NCBI GenBank assembly: GCA_947630715.1
Contig: CANRIP010000002.1
Span: 1-64,000 of the forward strand
Reading direction: 5' to 3'
Source of the DNA: an uncultured Acetatifactor sp.
GTDB taxonomy: Bacteria; Bacillota; Clostridia; Lachnospirales; Lachnospiraceae
Length of the DNA stretch: 64,000 nucleotides
The notes beneath the pieces were generated by a model that did not search any database, was not told where the DNA came from, and saw only the letters and a program-made list of their open reading frames with translations. Within the stretch, counting starts at the first letter, position 1. Every line of letters begins with the position of its first letter. Below, in pieces: positions 1-8,991 of the stretch. Position numbers and translations under genes: made by a program.

Positions 1-24
1 GTCATCCGTTTGGAATTGGGTTAG
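1..24 (+). CDS. C-terminal tail of an upstream gene (partial)
   Basis: The first seven codons read V-I-R-L-E-L-G and stop at TAG (22-24). This is probably the end of a gene that begins outside the window, 30 bp before the PP2C phosphatase. Nothing can be said about its function from so short a tail. Confidence 0.3.
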   Translation, partial: VIRLELG

Positions 25-54
25 GCGCAGTCAGGCACAGGATGGAACAGGTAA

Positions 55-792
55 ATGGAAATCAAATTGACTTTTGATGTGTATGAATATACAAATTGCG
101 GCGGAAGGGATTACAACGAGGACGCCACCGGCCACCGGGTGAAAGGGAACAACGGTATTTTTCTGGTGGCGGACGGCCTTGGCGGCCATCAGTATGGAGA
201 GCTTGCGTCCGCTTGTGTGAGAGATACCTTGCTTCAGGGCTTTGAGAGCGGTTTTGAGGGGGATCCCGGGGAATGGCTGAAGGAGAAGCTTTCGGCGGCC
301 AATCGGAATATCCTTGCGCTTCAGGCGGAGAAAAACGCTGTTTTAAAAAGTACGGCGGTGGTTCTGACCGTGCGGGAGGGAAGGGGCCTATGGGCGAATG
401 TGGGAGACTCGCGTCTCTACTATCTCCATGACAGCAAAATATGGGCCTATACCAATGACCATTCCGTGGCATACAAAAAATACAGAGCGGGGGAAATCCC
501 CAGAGAGCAGCTTGCCACAGACGAGGATCAGTCCTGTCTGCTGCGCTCCTTAGGAAGCGAGGACAGGAACGAGCCGGAATTTTATGAAGAAAATCCCCTG
601 CTGGAGCCGGGAGACGCATTTTTGCTCTGCTCGGACGGGGTATGGGAATATCTGCAGGAGGAGGAAATCCTGATCGACCTTTTCAAAGCAAACAGCGCCA
701 GGCAATGGGCGGAGTTTCTGCTCCTGCGGCTGATCGACCGGGTCAGGGGAGATCACGACAACCTGACGGTCCTGGCTCTGATGATCCGCTAA
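55..792 (+). CDS. PP2C-family serine/threonine phosphatase
   Basis: A 245-aa metal-dependent protein phosphatase of the PP2C/Stp1 type, the usual length for single-domain bacterial members. It should remove phosphate from Ser/Thr residues in the cytoplasm, normally opposing a Hanks-type kinase. The family motifs appear in order: GGRDYNED (16-23), DGLGG (40-44, metal-binding Asp), GDSRLYY (near 117), CSDGVWEYL (near 193) and DNLTVL near the C-terminus. It has no membrane segment. The next gene is separated by a strong terminator and has its own promoter, so this gene belongs to a transcription unit arriving from the left. A partner kinase, if present, lies outside the window. Confidence 0.9.
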   Translation: MEIKLTFDVYEYTNCGGRDYNEDATGHRVKGNNGIFLVADGLGGHQYGELASACVRDTLLQGFESGFEGDPGEWLKEKLSAANRNILALQAEKNAVLKSTAVVLTVREGRGLWANVGDSRLYYLHDSKIWAYTNDHSVAYKKYRAGEIPREQLATDEDQSCLLRSLGSEDRNEPEFYEENPLLEPGDAFLLCSDGVWEYLQEEEILIDLFKANSARQWAEFLLLRLIDRVRGDHDNLTVLALMIR

Positions 793-819
793 AGAACGGC
801 CCCCCAAATGAGTTTCACA

Positions 820-863
820 CAGCCGCAGACGGTTGTTTCCTGTTCCGTCTGCGGCTGTTTTTT
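820..863 (+). terminator. Rho-independent terminator after the PP2C gene
   Basis: A perfect 13-bp stem (CAGCCGCAGACGG at 820-832, complement at 845-857) with a 12-nt loop, followed by a T run. It closes the upstream transcription unit. Confidence 0.93.
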
Positions 864-899
864 GTTTTGGCTGTTTCGCCTGTTTCCGATATATTTTCA

Positions 900-928
900 T
901 TGCAACGGCTCTTTTTTTCCGATATAAT
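900..928 (+). promoter_or_regulatory. Sigma-A promoter of the hydratase gene
   Basis: TTGCAA (900-905), a 17-bp spacer and TATAAT (923-928), placed between the upstream terminator and the hydratase start at 982. The -35 has five of six consensus bases and the -10 is perfect. Confidence 0.8.
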
Positions 929-981
929 ACTTCCTGTATGGTGTATCCTGAAAGAATGCAATGACGGAGGAGGATTTCGGT

Positions 982-3270
982 ATGATCACTTTGCAGCAGG
1001 GCGGCGCATACCTGGTAAACGGCACACAGATTGTGCCGGATGGACCGGAGGCGGCCGCGGCGATTCAATCAATGACGGGGAAGGAAATCACCCGGGAGAA
1101 GGCGGCGGAGAATACCATTGCCTACGGTATTCTGAAAAGCCACAACACTTCCGGCAATATGGAAAAACTGAAAATCCGTTTTGACAAGCTTACCAGCCAT
1201 GATATTACCTTCGTGGGGATCATCCAGACCGCAAGGGCGTCGGGGCTGCAGAAGTTTCCCATGCCCTATGTGCTGACCAACTGTCACAATTCCCTGTGCG
1301 CGGTGGGAGGCACCATCAATGAGGATGATCATATGTTTGGCCTGACCTGCGCCAAAAAGTACGGCGGCGTCTATGTGCCCCCTCATCAGGCGGTGATCCA
1401 TCAGTATGCCAGGGAGATGCTGGCGGAAGGCGGCAAAATGATCCTGGGTTCCGATTCCCACACCCGTTACGGCGCGCTGGGAACCATGGCCATGGGCGAG
1501 GGCGGGCCGGAGCTGGTGAAACAGCTTTTACATCAGACCTATGACATCAATATGCCCGGCGTGGTGGCGGTTTATCTCACGGGCAGCCCCGTTAAAGGCG
1601 TGGGCCCGCAGGACGTGGCCCTTGCCATCATCGGGGCCGTGTTCCGCAACGGTTATGTGAAGAACAAGGTGATGGAGTTTGTGGGGCCCGGGGTGGAAAA
1701 TCTGAGCGCCGATTTCCGCATCGGCGTGGACGTTATGACAACGGAAACCACCTGTCTGTCTTCCATCTGGCGAACCGATGCTCAGATCGAGGAATTTTAT
1801 GAAATTCACGGGAGAAAGAAGGATTACGCCAGGCTGGATCCCGGCCAGGTGGCTTATTATGACGGGCTGATCACGGTGGATCTCTCCCGGGTGCGGCCCA
1901 TGATCGCCATGCCCTTCCATCCCAGCAACGCTTACACCATTGAGGAGCTGAACGAAAATCTGGAGGATATTCTGGACGAGACGGAAAAAAATGCCCGGGT
2001 CAGCCTTGACGGCGCTGTGGAGCTGCATCTGAGGGATAAGGTGAAAAACGGGAAATTCATGGTGGATCAGGGCATCATAGCGGGCTGCGCTGGCGGCGGC
2101 TTTGAAAATATCTGCGCCGCCGCGGATATTCTGAAGGGGAAGTACATAGGCTCCGACGGATTTACGCTGAGCGTATACCCCGCCTCCATGCCTGTGTATA
2201 TGGAATTAATCCGAAACGGCTGCGCCGCCTCCATTTTGGAGACCGGCGCCGTCCTGAAGACCGCTTTCTGCGGCCCCTGCTTTGGCGCCGGCGATACGCC
2301 GGCCAACAACGCCTTCAGCATCCGTCATTCCACCCGCAACTTCCCCAACCGTGAGGGAAGTAAGCTGCAAAACGGCCAGATTGCCTCCGTTGCGCTGATG
2401 GACGCCCGTTCCATCGCGGCCACGGCCGCCAATCAGGGAGCGCTGACTCCCGCCACGGATTTTGACGGGGAGATCGGGAAATATCAATATCACTTTGACA
2501 GCCAAATTTACGCCAACCGGGTATTTGACTCCCATGGCGTGGCGGATCCCGATGTGGAGATTCAGCTTGGCCCCAATATCAAGGACTGGCCTGAAATGGA
2601 GGAACTGCCGGAGAATTTGGTTCTTCAGGTGGTCAGCGAGATTCACGATCCTGTCACCACCACCGATGAACTGATCCCTTCCGGGGAAACTTCCTCCTAC
2701 CGCTCCAATCCTCTGGGGCTGGCGGAGTTTACGTTAAGCCGCAAGGATCCCGGCTATGTGGCAAGGGCCAAGGAAATCCAGAAGGCGGAGAAGGAGCGGG
2801 TGCAGGGAGGACATCCCTGCCAGGCGGTGCCGGTGTTAAAACAGGTCATGGGAACCGTCCGGAAACAATATCCCCAGGCCAATCATGAGAACACCGGTTT
2901 CGGTTCCACCATATTTGCGGTAAAGCCCGGGGACGGCTCCGCCAGAGAGCAGGCCGCCTCCTGCCAGAAGGTTCTGGGCGGCTGGGCGAATATCGCCAAC
3001 GAGTATGCCACCAAGCGCTACCGCTCCAACCTGATCAACTGGGGGATGCTGCCGTTTTTGATCGATCAGGGCGAGCTGCCCTTCCGGAACCTGGATTATC
3101 TTTTCTTCCCCGGCATCAGACAGGCTGTGGAGCAGAAATCGGAGATCATCGAAGGGTATGTGGTGGGCGAAGACGGCCTGAAACAGATCCGGCTGCGTTT
3201 GGGAGACATGACGGACCAGGAGAGACAGATCATTCTGAAAGGCAGCCTGATCAATTACAACCGGGTATAA
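982..3270 (+). CDS. Aconitase-family hydratase
   Basis: A 762-aa [4Fe-4S] hydro-lyase of the aconitase superfamily, close to the group annotated simply as hydratase (YbhJ-like). The iron-sulfur ligands are visible: a Cys in [10 protein letters not shown] (near residue 260) and the CxxC pair in [15 protein letters not shown] (near 435). [21 protein letters not shown] near residue 160 is the aconitase substrate/cluster loop. Earlier in-frame start at 961 is disfavoured because an excellent GGAGGAGG (966-973) sits 8 nt before the ATG at 982. The exact substrate (citrate or another 2-hydroxy acid) cannot be told from sequence. The gene is monocistronic or co-transcribed with the SseB-like gene 39 bp downstream. 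Confidence 0.87.
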   Translation: MITLQQGGAYLVNGTQIVPDGPEAAAAIQSMTGKEITREKAAENTIAYGILKSHNTSGNMEKLKIRFDKLTSHDITFVGIIQTARASGLQKFPMPYVLTNCHNSLCAVGGTINEDDHMFGLTCAKKYGGVYVPPHQAVIHQYAREMLAEGGKMILGSDSHTRYGALGTMAMGEGGPELVKQLLHQTYDINMPGVVAVYLTGSPVKGVGPQDVALAIIGAVFRNGYVKNKVMEFVGPGVENLSADFRIGVDVMTTETTCLSSIWRTDAQIEEFYEIHGRKKDYARLDPGQVAYYDGLITVDLSRVRPMIAMPFHPSNAYTIEELNENLEDILDETEKNARVSLDGAVELHLRDKVKNGKFMVDQGIIAGCAGGGFENICAAADILKGKYIGSDGFTLSVYPASMPVYMELIRNGCAASILETGAVLKTAFCGPCFGAGDTPANNAFSIRHSTRNFPNREGSKLQNGQIASVALMDARSIAATAANQGALTPATDFDGEIGKYQYHFDSQIYANRVFDSHGVADPDVEIQLGPNIKDWPEMEELPENLVLQVVSEIHDPVTTTDELIPSGETSSYRSNPLGLAEFTLSRKDPGYVARAKEIQKAEKERVQGGHPCQAVPVLKQVMGTVRKQYPQANHENTGFGSTIFAVKPGDGSAREQAASCQKVLGGWANIANEYATKRYRSNLINWGMLPFLIDQGELPFRNLDYLFFPGIRQAVEQKSEIIEGYVVGEDGLKQIRLRLGDMTDQERQIILKGSLINYNRV

Positions 3271-3309
3271 ATACCGGGAAAGCGTTTCCTGTCAGGGAAA
3301 GGAGTATGT

Positions 3310-3846
3310 ATGGAATTCAATCAATCGGTGGCCAATCCCATGCTGGTAGGCAGCATCGAACTGCTGCTGGAGGAGGATACGCCCGGACATCGCCAGATGT
3401 TCCTCACGGAGTTAATGAAGGCGAAGCTGCTCTCCCCGGCCATTATCAAGCCCCAGCCGCAGACGGATGCGGAGGGGAAACAGATCGTTGCGCCGGACAG
3501 CAGCATTCAGCTTGTCATGCTGCGGACGGAAAAGGGTGGCCTGTATTTTATGGGGTTTACCGACGACAAGGAGTATCAGAAGTGGGCGGAGCGAAATCAG
3601 CCCCTGCCTGGGGTGGCCCTGAAATTTGACGATTATGTGTCCGTCATGATGAAGAAGGACGCGGAGGGGAACGACTGTCCGGCGCTGGGCTTTGTCATCA
3701 ACCCCTTTGGGGTGAATATGGTGGTGCCGAAGGACACCATGGCGAAGATGATGGCGGCGAGAATGATCCACGTTGCGCCGAAGAAGGGCGCGGGCGCCGT
3801 AAAAAAACCGCCGTCCGCCGATCTGCCGAAACAGGACAGGCCGTAA
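3310..3846 (+). CDS. SseB N-terminal-domain protein
   Basis: A 178-aa soluble protein. The order LLSPAIIKPQ, then a line of hydrophobic strands (IQLVMLRTEKGGLYFMGFTD), then PALGFVINPFG matches the SseB-like N-terminal domain, which is widespread in Firmicutes and unrelated to actual type III secretion. The biochemical role of the domain is unknown. The last 25 residues are basic and proline-rich, probably disordered. The gene follows the hydratase with a GGAAAGGAG ribosome site. A SigD-type promoter begins 30 bp after its stop, so the next transcript is independently controlled. Confidence 0.72.
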   Translation: MEFNQSVANPMLVGSIELLLEEDTPGHRQMFLTELMKAKLLSPAIIKPQPQTDAEGKQIVAPDSSIQLVMLRTEKGGLYFMGFTDDKEYQKWAERNQPLPGVALKFDDYVSVMMKKDAEGNDCPALGFVINPFGVNMVVPKDTMAKMMAARMIHVAPKKGAGAVKKPPSADLPKQDRP

Positions 3847-3876
3847 AGGATTCTTCCAAAAAGAGAGGGCCCATGC

Positions 3877-3903
3877 TAAAGTAATGGAGAGAAGTGTCGA
3901 TAT
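3877..3903 (+). promoter_or_regulatory. SigD (flagellar sigma)-type promoter
   Basis: TAAA (3877-3880), a 15-bp spacer and GTCGATAT (3896-3903). The Bacillus/Clostridium SigD consensus is TAAA-N15-GCCGATAT, so only one base of the twelve differs. It reads toward the calcium-loop protein gene at 4168. A second near-perfect copy occurs upstream of the minus-strand gene that ends at 23769. That these control a flagellar or late-motility regulon is inference. Confidence 0.72.
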
Positions 3904-3961
3904 ATTTAATACAGGCGAACGGTTCGGCCAGCCGCAGCCAAGTAAAGATATGGACACCACG

Positions 3962-4011
3962 GATGGTATTTCAGGGGAAACGGATTGTCCCCGGGGGTAC
4001 CATCTTTTTTT
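3962..4011 (+). terminator. Terminator or attenuator inside the leader of the SigD-driven gene
   Basis: GATGGTA (3962-3968) pairs with TACCATC (3998-4004), and an inner GGGG/CCCC stem (3974-3977 / 3989-3992) adds length; seven T residues follow. It lies about 50 nt after the expected SigD start point and 157 nt before the start codon of the next gene, so transcription must read through it. A 21-codon frame with a strong G-rich ribosome site (4065-4130) sits between hairpin and gene. Either the SigD transcript is a short RNA, or this is an attenuated leader. No known riboswitch consensus was recognised. Confidence 0.7.
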
Positions 4012-4167
4012 CGCGTTAAGGGGGCGGGATCAGAAGGATCCGGCCCGGGCGCGGGGGGACAGGGATGGAAACTCAAAAAGTTCCGGCGTACGGCAATCGT
4101 GGCATCAGGGAGGACAAACGGTTTTCCTGAGGACGGAATGGGTGGACAGGAAGGAGAGAAAAGAGGA

Positions 4168-5247
4168 TTGAGAATTGATTCCAGCACAGTAGGAATGGAA
4201 TCCGCAAGAAATTACAAGACGTCCCGTTTTACGGCGCTGCGCTTTTCCGTCAGGGATTTCAAGGGCGCTCTGGCCCAGGGAAGAAATACCTTAAACGCGC
4301 AGATTGGCAGGGACACCAAGGATACGGAGGACACAGGGGAGGCCGGAGGATCCTCCCGCAGACCGTCCGAGGCCGTTGAGGAGTGGCGGAGCAGATTCCC
4401 TGCCCCCGGCGCAAGGCCGAACATTCGAAGCGGCCCCATGGAAACCTTCAACGCCATCAAATTCAATACCGTCAATTACATTCTGGATCTGTTTTTCGGC
4501 TATCGCAGGAGAGAGTGGGATCCCTGGAGCGGCATGGGCGCCGGCCAGATGGAACAGGTGGACGCGGTCCAGTGGACTCTGTCCCAGGAAACTTGCCTGC
4601 GGGAGTCCGAGACAACCTCCTTTTCCACCCAAGGGACGGTGCGCACCGGGGACGGCCGGGTGATTCCCTTTCAGGTCCATGTGGAAATGAGCCGTGAGTT
4701 TCAGCAGTATTATCAGGAGGAACTGCAGATGACCCAGTTTCGCCTGACGGACCCTCTGGTGATCAATCTGGACGGGGACGCGGCCGACATTTCGGATCAG
4801 ACCTTTTTCTTTGACATCGACGGAGACGGCCAAAAGGATCAGGTGAACCGGCTGGGGCCCGGCAGCGGGTTTCTGGCGCTGGATCGGAACGAGGACGGCG
4901 TGATCAACGACGGCACGGAGCTGTTCGGCACGGCAAGCGGGGACGGGTTCCGGGATCTGGCGAAGTATGACGACGACGGGGACGGCTGGATCGACGAGGA
5001 CGACGCGATTTGGTCTAAGCTGAAAATCTGGACCAAGGACGCGGACGGGAACGATGTACTGTACCGGCTGGCGGACAAAGGCGTGGGCGCGATCTGCCTG
5101 ACGAATGTGGGGACGGAGTTTACCTCCCAGTCTTCGGACGGCTCTGCAAAAGGCGTGGTGAGAAACACCGGGGTGTTCCTGTACGAGAACGGACAGGCGG
5201 GCACCGTGCAGCATGTGGATCTGGTAAACCATTCCTATTCCGCGTGA
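4168..5247 (+). CDS. Calcium-loop (EF-hand/VCBS-like) protein, SigD-controlled
   Basis: A 359-aa protein, with a TTG start chosen because AAGGAG (4151-4156) precedes it and the N-terminus then reads MRIDSSTVGMESARNYK. The N-terminal half (1-190) is polar with no signal peptide. The C-terminal half has acidic loops of the D-x-D-G-D type: DIDGDGQKDQV, LDRNEDGVINDGTELFG and YDDDGDGWIDEDD. These resemble EF-hand or repeat-in-toxin calcium sites. Similar proteins in clostridia occur near flagellar or cell-surface genes, but their job is unknown to me. The SigD-type promoter upstream supports a motility or surface link. Absence of a classical signal peptide leaves location uncertain. Confidence 0.68.
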   Translation: MRIDSSTVGMESARNYKTSRFTALRFSVRDFKGALAQGRNTLNAQIGRDTKDTEDTGEAGGSSRRPSEAVEEWRSRFPAPGARPNIRSGPMETFNAIKFNTVNYILDLFFGYRRREWDPWSGMGAGQMEQVDAVQWTLSQETCLRESETTSFSTQGTVRTGDGRVIPFQVHVEMSREFQQYYQEELQMTQFRLTDPLVINLDGDAADISDQTFFFDIDGDGQKDQVNRLGPGSGFLALDRNEDGVINDGTELFGTASGDGFRDLAKYDDDGDGWIDEDDAIWSKLKIWTKDADGNDVLYRLADKGVGAICLTNVGTEFTSQSSDGSAKGVVRNTGVFLYENGQAGTVQHVDLVNHSYSA

Positions 5248-5271
5248 TCAAAAAATTTTATGTTACAGGGA

Positions 5272-5312
5272 AAACTGCTTTGGCGCATTTTACGTCAAAG
5301 CAGTTTGTTTTT
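5272..5312 (+). terminator. Rho-independent terminator
   Basis: AAACTGCTTTG (5272-5282) pairs perfectly with CAAAGCAGTTT (5296-5306), followed by GTTTTTG. It ends the SigD-driven unit. Confidence 0.9.
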
Positions 5313-5411
5313 GTATAATTCCCTTTGATTCGGGCAAACTGGTACCGAGAAAAACATTTTATGCTTTCTTGCAACAGAAAATAATGCGCGAAAAGGAAGG
5401 GAAACCAGGGA

Positions 5412-6383
5412 ATGAGAAGAAATAGAAATGACAGTGGGAAAAAGGAACGGATCATCATGATCGCCTCGTCGGCGTTTGTGCTCACGGCGCTTACCATCAC
5501 CGGGGTATATATGCAGGCAAGGGATACCGACTCGCAGGACGACGGCTACACCATCGATTTTTCGGCGTTGGAAAACACCGTGGACAATAAGGAACAGGAA
5601 ATCCTGGAGGAAAACTCTCTGGGGAGCGTTCTGCCCCAGGAGGGGCTGATCCTGCCGGAGACGGGAAACGAAGCCGGGAATGTGGAGGATGATCTGGATT
5701 ACCCTCCTTTGGAAGCCGGTTCCGGCCTGGTGGAGATCCCCGGACTGACGGATCAGGAGGAGCCCAAGGAGGATCCGGCTCCCGCCGAGGGGTTGGAGGC
5801 TGATCCCTCCGGACAGCCCGAACAGGGGACGCAGGAGGAAACGCCCGTAACGGAAGGGGACACAACCGGCGCGGAAACGCCCGCACAGACCGCCGCACAG
5901 GAAACCGGAGCGGAGGACGGACAGACTGCCATGGGAGAAACGGTCCTGGACGACAGGCAGTTCCACTTTGCGGAAAACAGCAAGCTGATCCCTCCGCTGG
6001 CGGGGGAGCTGGTGACGATTCTTCCCTTTAACCGGGACGTCAGCGTTTATTTTCAGACGCTGGATCAGTATAAAAGAAATTACGCCATGGTTCTCTCCGC
6101 GGCGGAGGAGGAGGCCGTTACGGCCTGTGCCGACGGCAGGGTGTTGAATGTGTTCAGCAACGAGGAAATCGGCCATGCGGTCACCGTAGAGCTGGGAGAC
6201 GGTTACCAGATCACCTATGGCCAGTTAAAGGACATTCAGGTGGCTCCCGGCAGTTATGTGACGGCGGGCCAGGCCATCGGGGTGGTGGCGCCGCCCACCA
6301 GATATTATATCAAAGAGGGCAGCAATCTGTATCTTCAGTTGACCTGCAACGGTACGGCCATCGATCCGGCTCCGTTGTTTTAA
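5412..6383 (+). CDS. Membrane-anchored degenerate M23 (LytM-fold) protein, SpoIIQ-like architecture
   Basis: A 323-aa protein. Residues 15-37 form one membrane anchor; residues 45-175 are an acidic Pro/Glu/Thr-rich linker; residues 185-323 have the LytM/M23 fold. The fold is recognised from VTACADGRVLNVFSNEEIGHAVTVELGDGYQITYGQL and the closing AIDPAPLF. The zinc ligands are missing: the usual HxGxD region reads RNYAMVLSAAEEEAVTA, the YGHL motif reads YGQL, and the HLHF motif reads YLQL. It is therefore probably a structural or scaffold protein, as B. subtilis SpoIIQ is, rather than a peptidase. A SpoIIQ role is only a possibility because no spoIID neighbour is present here. Confidence 0.7.
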   Translation: MRRNRNDSGKKERIIMIASSAFVLTALTITGVYMQARDTDSQDDGYTIDFSALENTVDNKEQEILEENSLGSVLPQEGLILPETGNEAGNVEDDLDYPPLEAGSGLVEIPGLTDQEEPKEDPAPAEGLEADPSGQPEQGTQEETPVTEGDTTGAETPAQTAAQETGAEDGQTAMGETVLDDRQFHFAENSKLIPPLAGELVTILPFNRDVSVYFQTLDQYKRNYAMVLSAAEEEAVTACADGRVLNVFSNEEIGHAVTVELGDGYQITYGQLKDIQVAPGSYVTAGQAIGVVAPPTRYYIKEGSNLYLQLTCNGTAIDPAPLF

Positions 6384-6416
6384 CGATGCCTGGACGGACG
6401 CAGCGGGGGACGACGG

Positions 6417-7586
6417 ATGTATATACTGGGAGGCATTATCAAAACCATGGCGGGCGAGGATATCCAGGACGGATATCTCCACATCGTCAATGGGAAAATA
6501 GAATCGGTGGGAAGGCGGGATGAGTCTGCGGTTCATCCCGCCTCCTGCGAACGGGTGATCCGGATTCAGGACGGGATTATTATGCCGGGCATCATCGAAG
6601 CCCATTGCCACATGGGAATTACGGAGGAAAAGAAGGGGACGGAGGGGGACGACTGCAACGAAACCGTGAACCCCGTTACGCCCTGGCTGCGGGCGATCGA
6701 CGCGGTGAACACCATGGACGCCGCCTTTGGGGACGCGGTGAGAACGGGAATCACCGCCGCCATGATCGGGCCGGGCAGCTCCAATGTGGTAGGCGGCCAG
6801 TTCGCCCTGCTTAAGACAAGCGGCAGACGGGTGGACGATCTGATTATTAAGGCGCCGGCCGCCATGAAGGTGGCGTTCGGAGAAAACCCGAAGGTCAATT
6901 ATTCCGGGCAGGGGCAGAGCCCCTCCACCCGCATGGCCATTGCCGGAATGCTTCGAAAGGAGCTGTTCCGCGCAAAGCAGTACGCCGCGGACAAGGAGAA
7001 CGCTCTCCGGCAGGGACAGTATTTTCAGGAGGATTTTACGCTGGAATGCTGGCTCCCGGTGCTGCGCAGGGAGATCCCTCTAAAGGCCCATGTACACAGG
7101 GTGGACGATATTTTTACGGCCATCCGTATCGCCAGGGAATTTGACGTGAAGATGACGCTGGATCACTGCTCGGAGGGGCATCTGATCGCAAAAGAGCTGG
7201 CGGCGGAAGGTTTCCCCGCCATAGTGGGGCCGGATTTTGCCAGCCGGAACAAGATTGAGGTGCAGAATGTGGCCTTTAAGACCGCAGGGGTGTTAAACCG
7301 CGCCGGCGTGATGACCGCCGTCACCACGGACCATCCGGTTTCCCTGATTCAATCCCTGCCGCTTTGCGTAGGCATGGCGGTGAAGGCGGGGCTTCCCCTG
7401 GAGGAAGGGTACCGGGCCATGACGCTGTATGCGGCGGATATCTGCGGCGCGGCGGACAGGATGGGGAGCCTGGAGGTGGGGAAGGACGCCAATATCGCCA
7501 TTTTTGACGGCAATCCCATGGAGGTGTTTACCCGCACCTTATTTACCATCATTGACGGGGAAGTGGTCTACGAAGCCGAGAAATAA
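6417..7586 (+). CDS. Amidohydrolase
   Basis: A 389-aa metal-dependent hydrolase of the amidohydrolase superfamily (imidazolonepropionase/dihydroorotase fold). Metal ligands can be followed: HCHMG near residue 62 (the first strand HxH), the His of KAHVHRVDD near 222, the strand-6 His in DHCSEGH near 245, and the Asp of TTDHP near 302. A small beta sandwich is made by the N-terminus (GGIIKTMAGEDIQDGYLHI) and the C-terminus (DANIAIFDGNPME). It is cytoplasmic. The substrate cannot be assigned. It sits 33 bp after the M23-like gene and is probably co-transcribed. Confidence 0.85.
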   Translation: MYILGGIIKTMAGEDIQDGYLHIVNGKIESVGRRDESAVHPASCERVIRIQDGIIMPGIIEAHCHMGITEEKKGTEGDDCNETVNPVTPWLRAIDAVNTMDAAFGDAVRTGITAAMIGPGSSNVVGGQFALLKTSGRRVDDLIIKAPAAMKVAFGENPKVNYSGQGQSPSTRMAIAGMLRKELFRAKQYAADKENALRQGQYFQEDFTLECWLPVLRREIPLKAHVHRVDDIFTAIRIAREFDVKMTLDHCSEGHLIAKELAAEGFPAIVGPDFASRNKIEVQNVAFKTAGVLNRAGVMTAVTTDHPVSLIQSLPLCVGMAVKAGLPLEEGYRAMTLYAADICGAADRMGSLEVGKDANIAIFDGNPMEVFTRTLFTIIDGEVVYEAEK

Positions 7587-7587
7587 A

Positions 7588-7615
7588 TTGCTTTCCCACT
7601 CCGGTATGATATAAT
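7588..7615 (+). promoter_or_regulatory. Sigma-A promoter of the GH9-like lipoprotein gene
   Basis: TTGCTT (7588-7593), a 16-bp spacer that ends in TGA (extended -10), and TATAAT (7610-7615), beginning right at the amidohydrolase stop codon. Confidence 0.72.
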
Positions 7616-7660
7616 AGCACCATGCGGACAGGTTGGGACAGACCGTCCGGGAGGTGGCAT

Positions 7661-8950
7661 TTGAAAAAAGGATGGTATGGCAACATTCCCCTTTTGGGGT
7701 TGATTCTTTCGCTTTTGGCATGCGGCTGCGGATATCGGGCGGAGACGGAGGACGGAACGGACCCGTATGAGGATGTGACCGCCATGGAGGAAACCCCGGT
7801 GGTGGAATATGCGGTTCCCCAGATGAACGCCAACGTGCTGGCGGACCGGGAGGGCTATGCGGTTACGGAAAAGAAGAAGGCGGCGGTCAGGGGGGCAAAG
7901 CTGCCGGAGGAATTCCGGGTGATCGACGCCGAGTCCGGGGAAGTGGTCTATCAGGGGCGGATCAGCGACGTGAATCAAGGGGCGGACAAAAATTTTGAGA
8001 CGGGGTGGGCGGATTTCAGCGGCCTGACCCGGGAGGGAAATTTTTATCTGGAGTGCGACGTTATCGGCCGCTCCTATGATTTCCGGCTCAGCAGCGATTA
8101 TTACCGGGAGCTGTTTGAGGAAAACTGCCGGCTGGCGGCGGAGGAATGCGAAGACGGGACCCTTTCGGCGGCCGCGGCACTGGATGTCCTGGCGGCCGTG
8201 GAATGGTACGGGGAAATTTTCCCCGATGAAAACGCCGATCAGGAACCGGATATTTTGGAATCCCTGAAACTGTGGATCGCCCACAGGGAGGCGTCGGGGG
8301 TGGAACAGAAGGAGGAGGCGCTGTACGCGGCCATCCTGGCCAAATTCAGCTATCGCTATCAGGCGTATGACAGGGAGTACGCCACGGATTGCTTAAAGAG
8401 GGCGTCCACCGTCTTTGGCCAGATCCAGACTGCGGTCTGCAAAGATGCGGACGTTTTTCTGGCGCTGACCGAGCTGTACCGGGCCACGGGAAGGAATACA
8501 TACAAAAAACAGTTGCAGGAGTATGAGGATTTCTTTGCCCAGGACGGAGGGTTCCTTGACGAGACGGGGTACCTGTACGGCGTTATGACTTACATTGCCA
8601 CCAGGCAGCCGGTGGAGATGGAAATGTGCCAGATTTTTATGGAAAAGCTGATGGACCGGGCGGAGGAAATTTCCAACCGCTGCGAGGGTATGATCCATCC
8701 CGTGACAGGCAGGAACAACGGCCCGGAGGAATTGTTAAAGTTGTCGGTGGAGGTGTCATGCGTCAATTACGTCATGAATATTTATCAATATACCAGCATT
8801 TCAGAGGAGATGCTGCACTATCTGATGGGACAGAATCCGGAATCGGTCAATTTTTATGAGCAGACTGGGGAGCGTTCCCAATATCTGCTGCTGCTCGCGC
8901 AGCTTACCGCAAACGTGCCGGATGTGCAGCAGCCGGTTCCCGTGTCCTGA
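7661..8950 (+). CDS. GH9-like lipoprotein, probably non-catalytic
   Basis: A 429-aa lipoprotein. The TTG start at 7661 follows GGGAGGT (7649-7655), giving LKKGWYGNIPLLGLILSLLA then a lipobox ending at Cys (LACGC). Residues about 35-140 look like the Ig-like cellulase N-terminal domain (IDAESGEVVYQGRISD, FSGLTREGNFYLE). The remainder resembles the helical toroid of GH9, with a recognisable end (LHYLMGQNPES). The DAGD-type catalytic Asp motif and the C-terminal catalytic Glu motif of GH9 are not seen, and the toroid is shorter than in the family. It may bind wall or glycan rather than cut it. The assignment is by pattern only. Confidence 0.6.
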   Translation: MKKGWYGNIPLLGLILSLLACGCGYRAETEDGTDPYEDVTAMEETPVVEYAVPQMNANVLADREGYAVTEKKKAAVRGAKLPEEFRVIDAESGEVVYQGRISDVNQGADKNFETGWADFSGLTREGNFYLECDVIGRSYDFRLSSDYYRELFEENCRLAAEECEDGTLSAAAALDVLAAVEWYGEIFPDENADQEPDILESLKLWIAHREASGVEQKEEALYAAILAKFSYRYQAYDREYATDCLKRASTVFGQIQTAVCKDADVFLALTELYRATGRNTYKKQLQEYEDFFAQDGGFLDETGYLYGVMTYIATRQPVEMEMCQIFMEKLMDRAEEISNRCEGMIHPVTGRNNGPEELLKLSVEVSCVNYVMNIYQYTSISEEMLHYLMGQNPESVNFYEQTGERSQYLLLLAQLTANVPDVQQPVPVS

Positions 8951-8991
8951 ACCGGCGTCCCTCTGCGGGTGGAATCGAAAGGAGAAAGAGC

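Noticed and set aside
885-928. Two CCGATAT boxes (near 886 and 919) that look like SigD -10 elements
   Set aside because: No TAAA lies 14-16 bp upstream of either. The second overlaps a sigma-A promoter with a perfect -10 and 17-bp spacing.
3904-3961. c-di-GMP riboswitch in the leader of the SigD-driven gene
   Set aside because: The conserved GEMM core elements are not found; only the general idea of an attenuated leader is kept.
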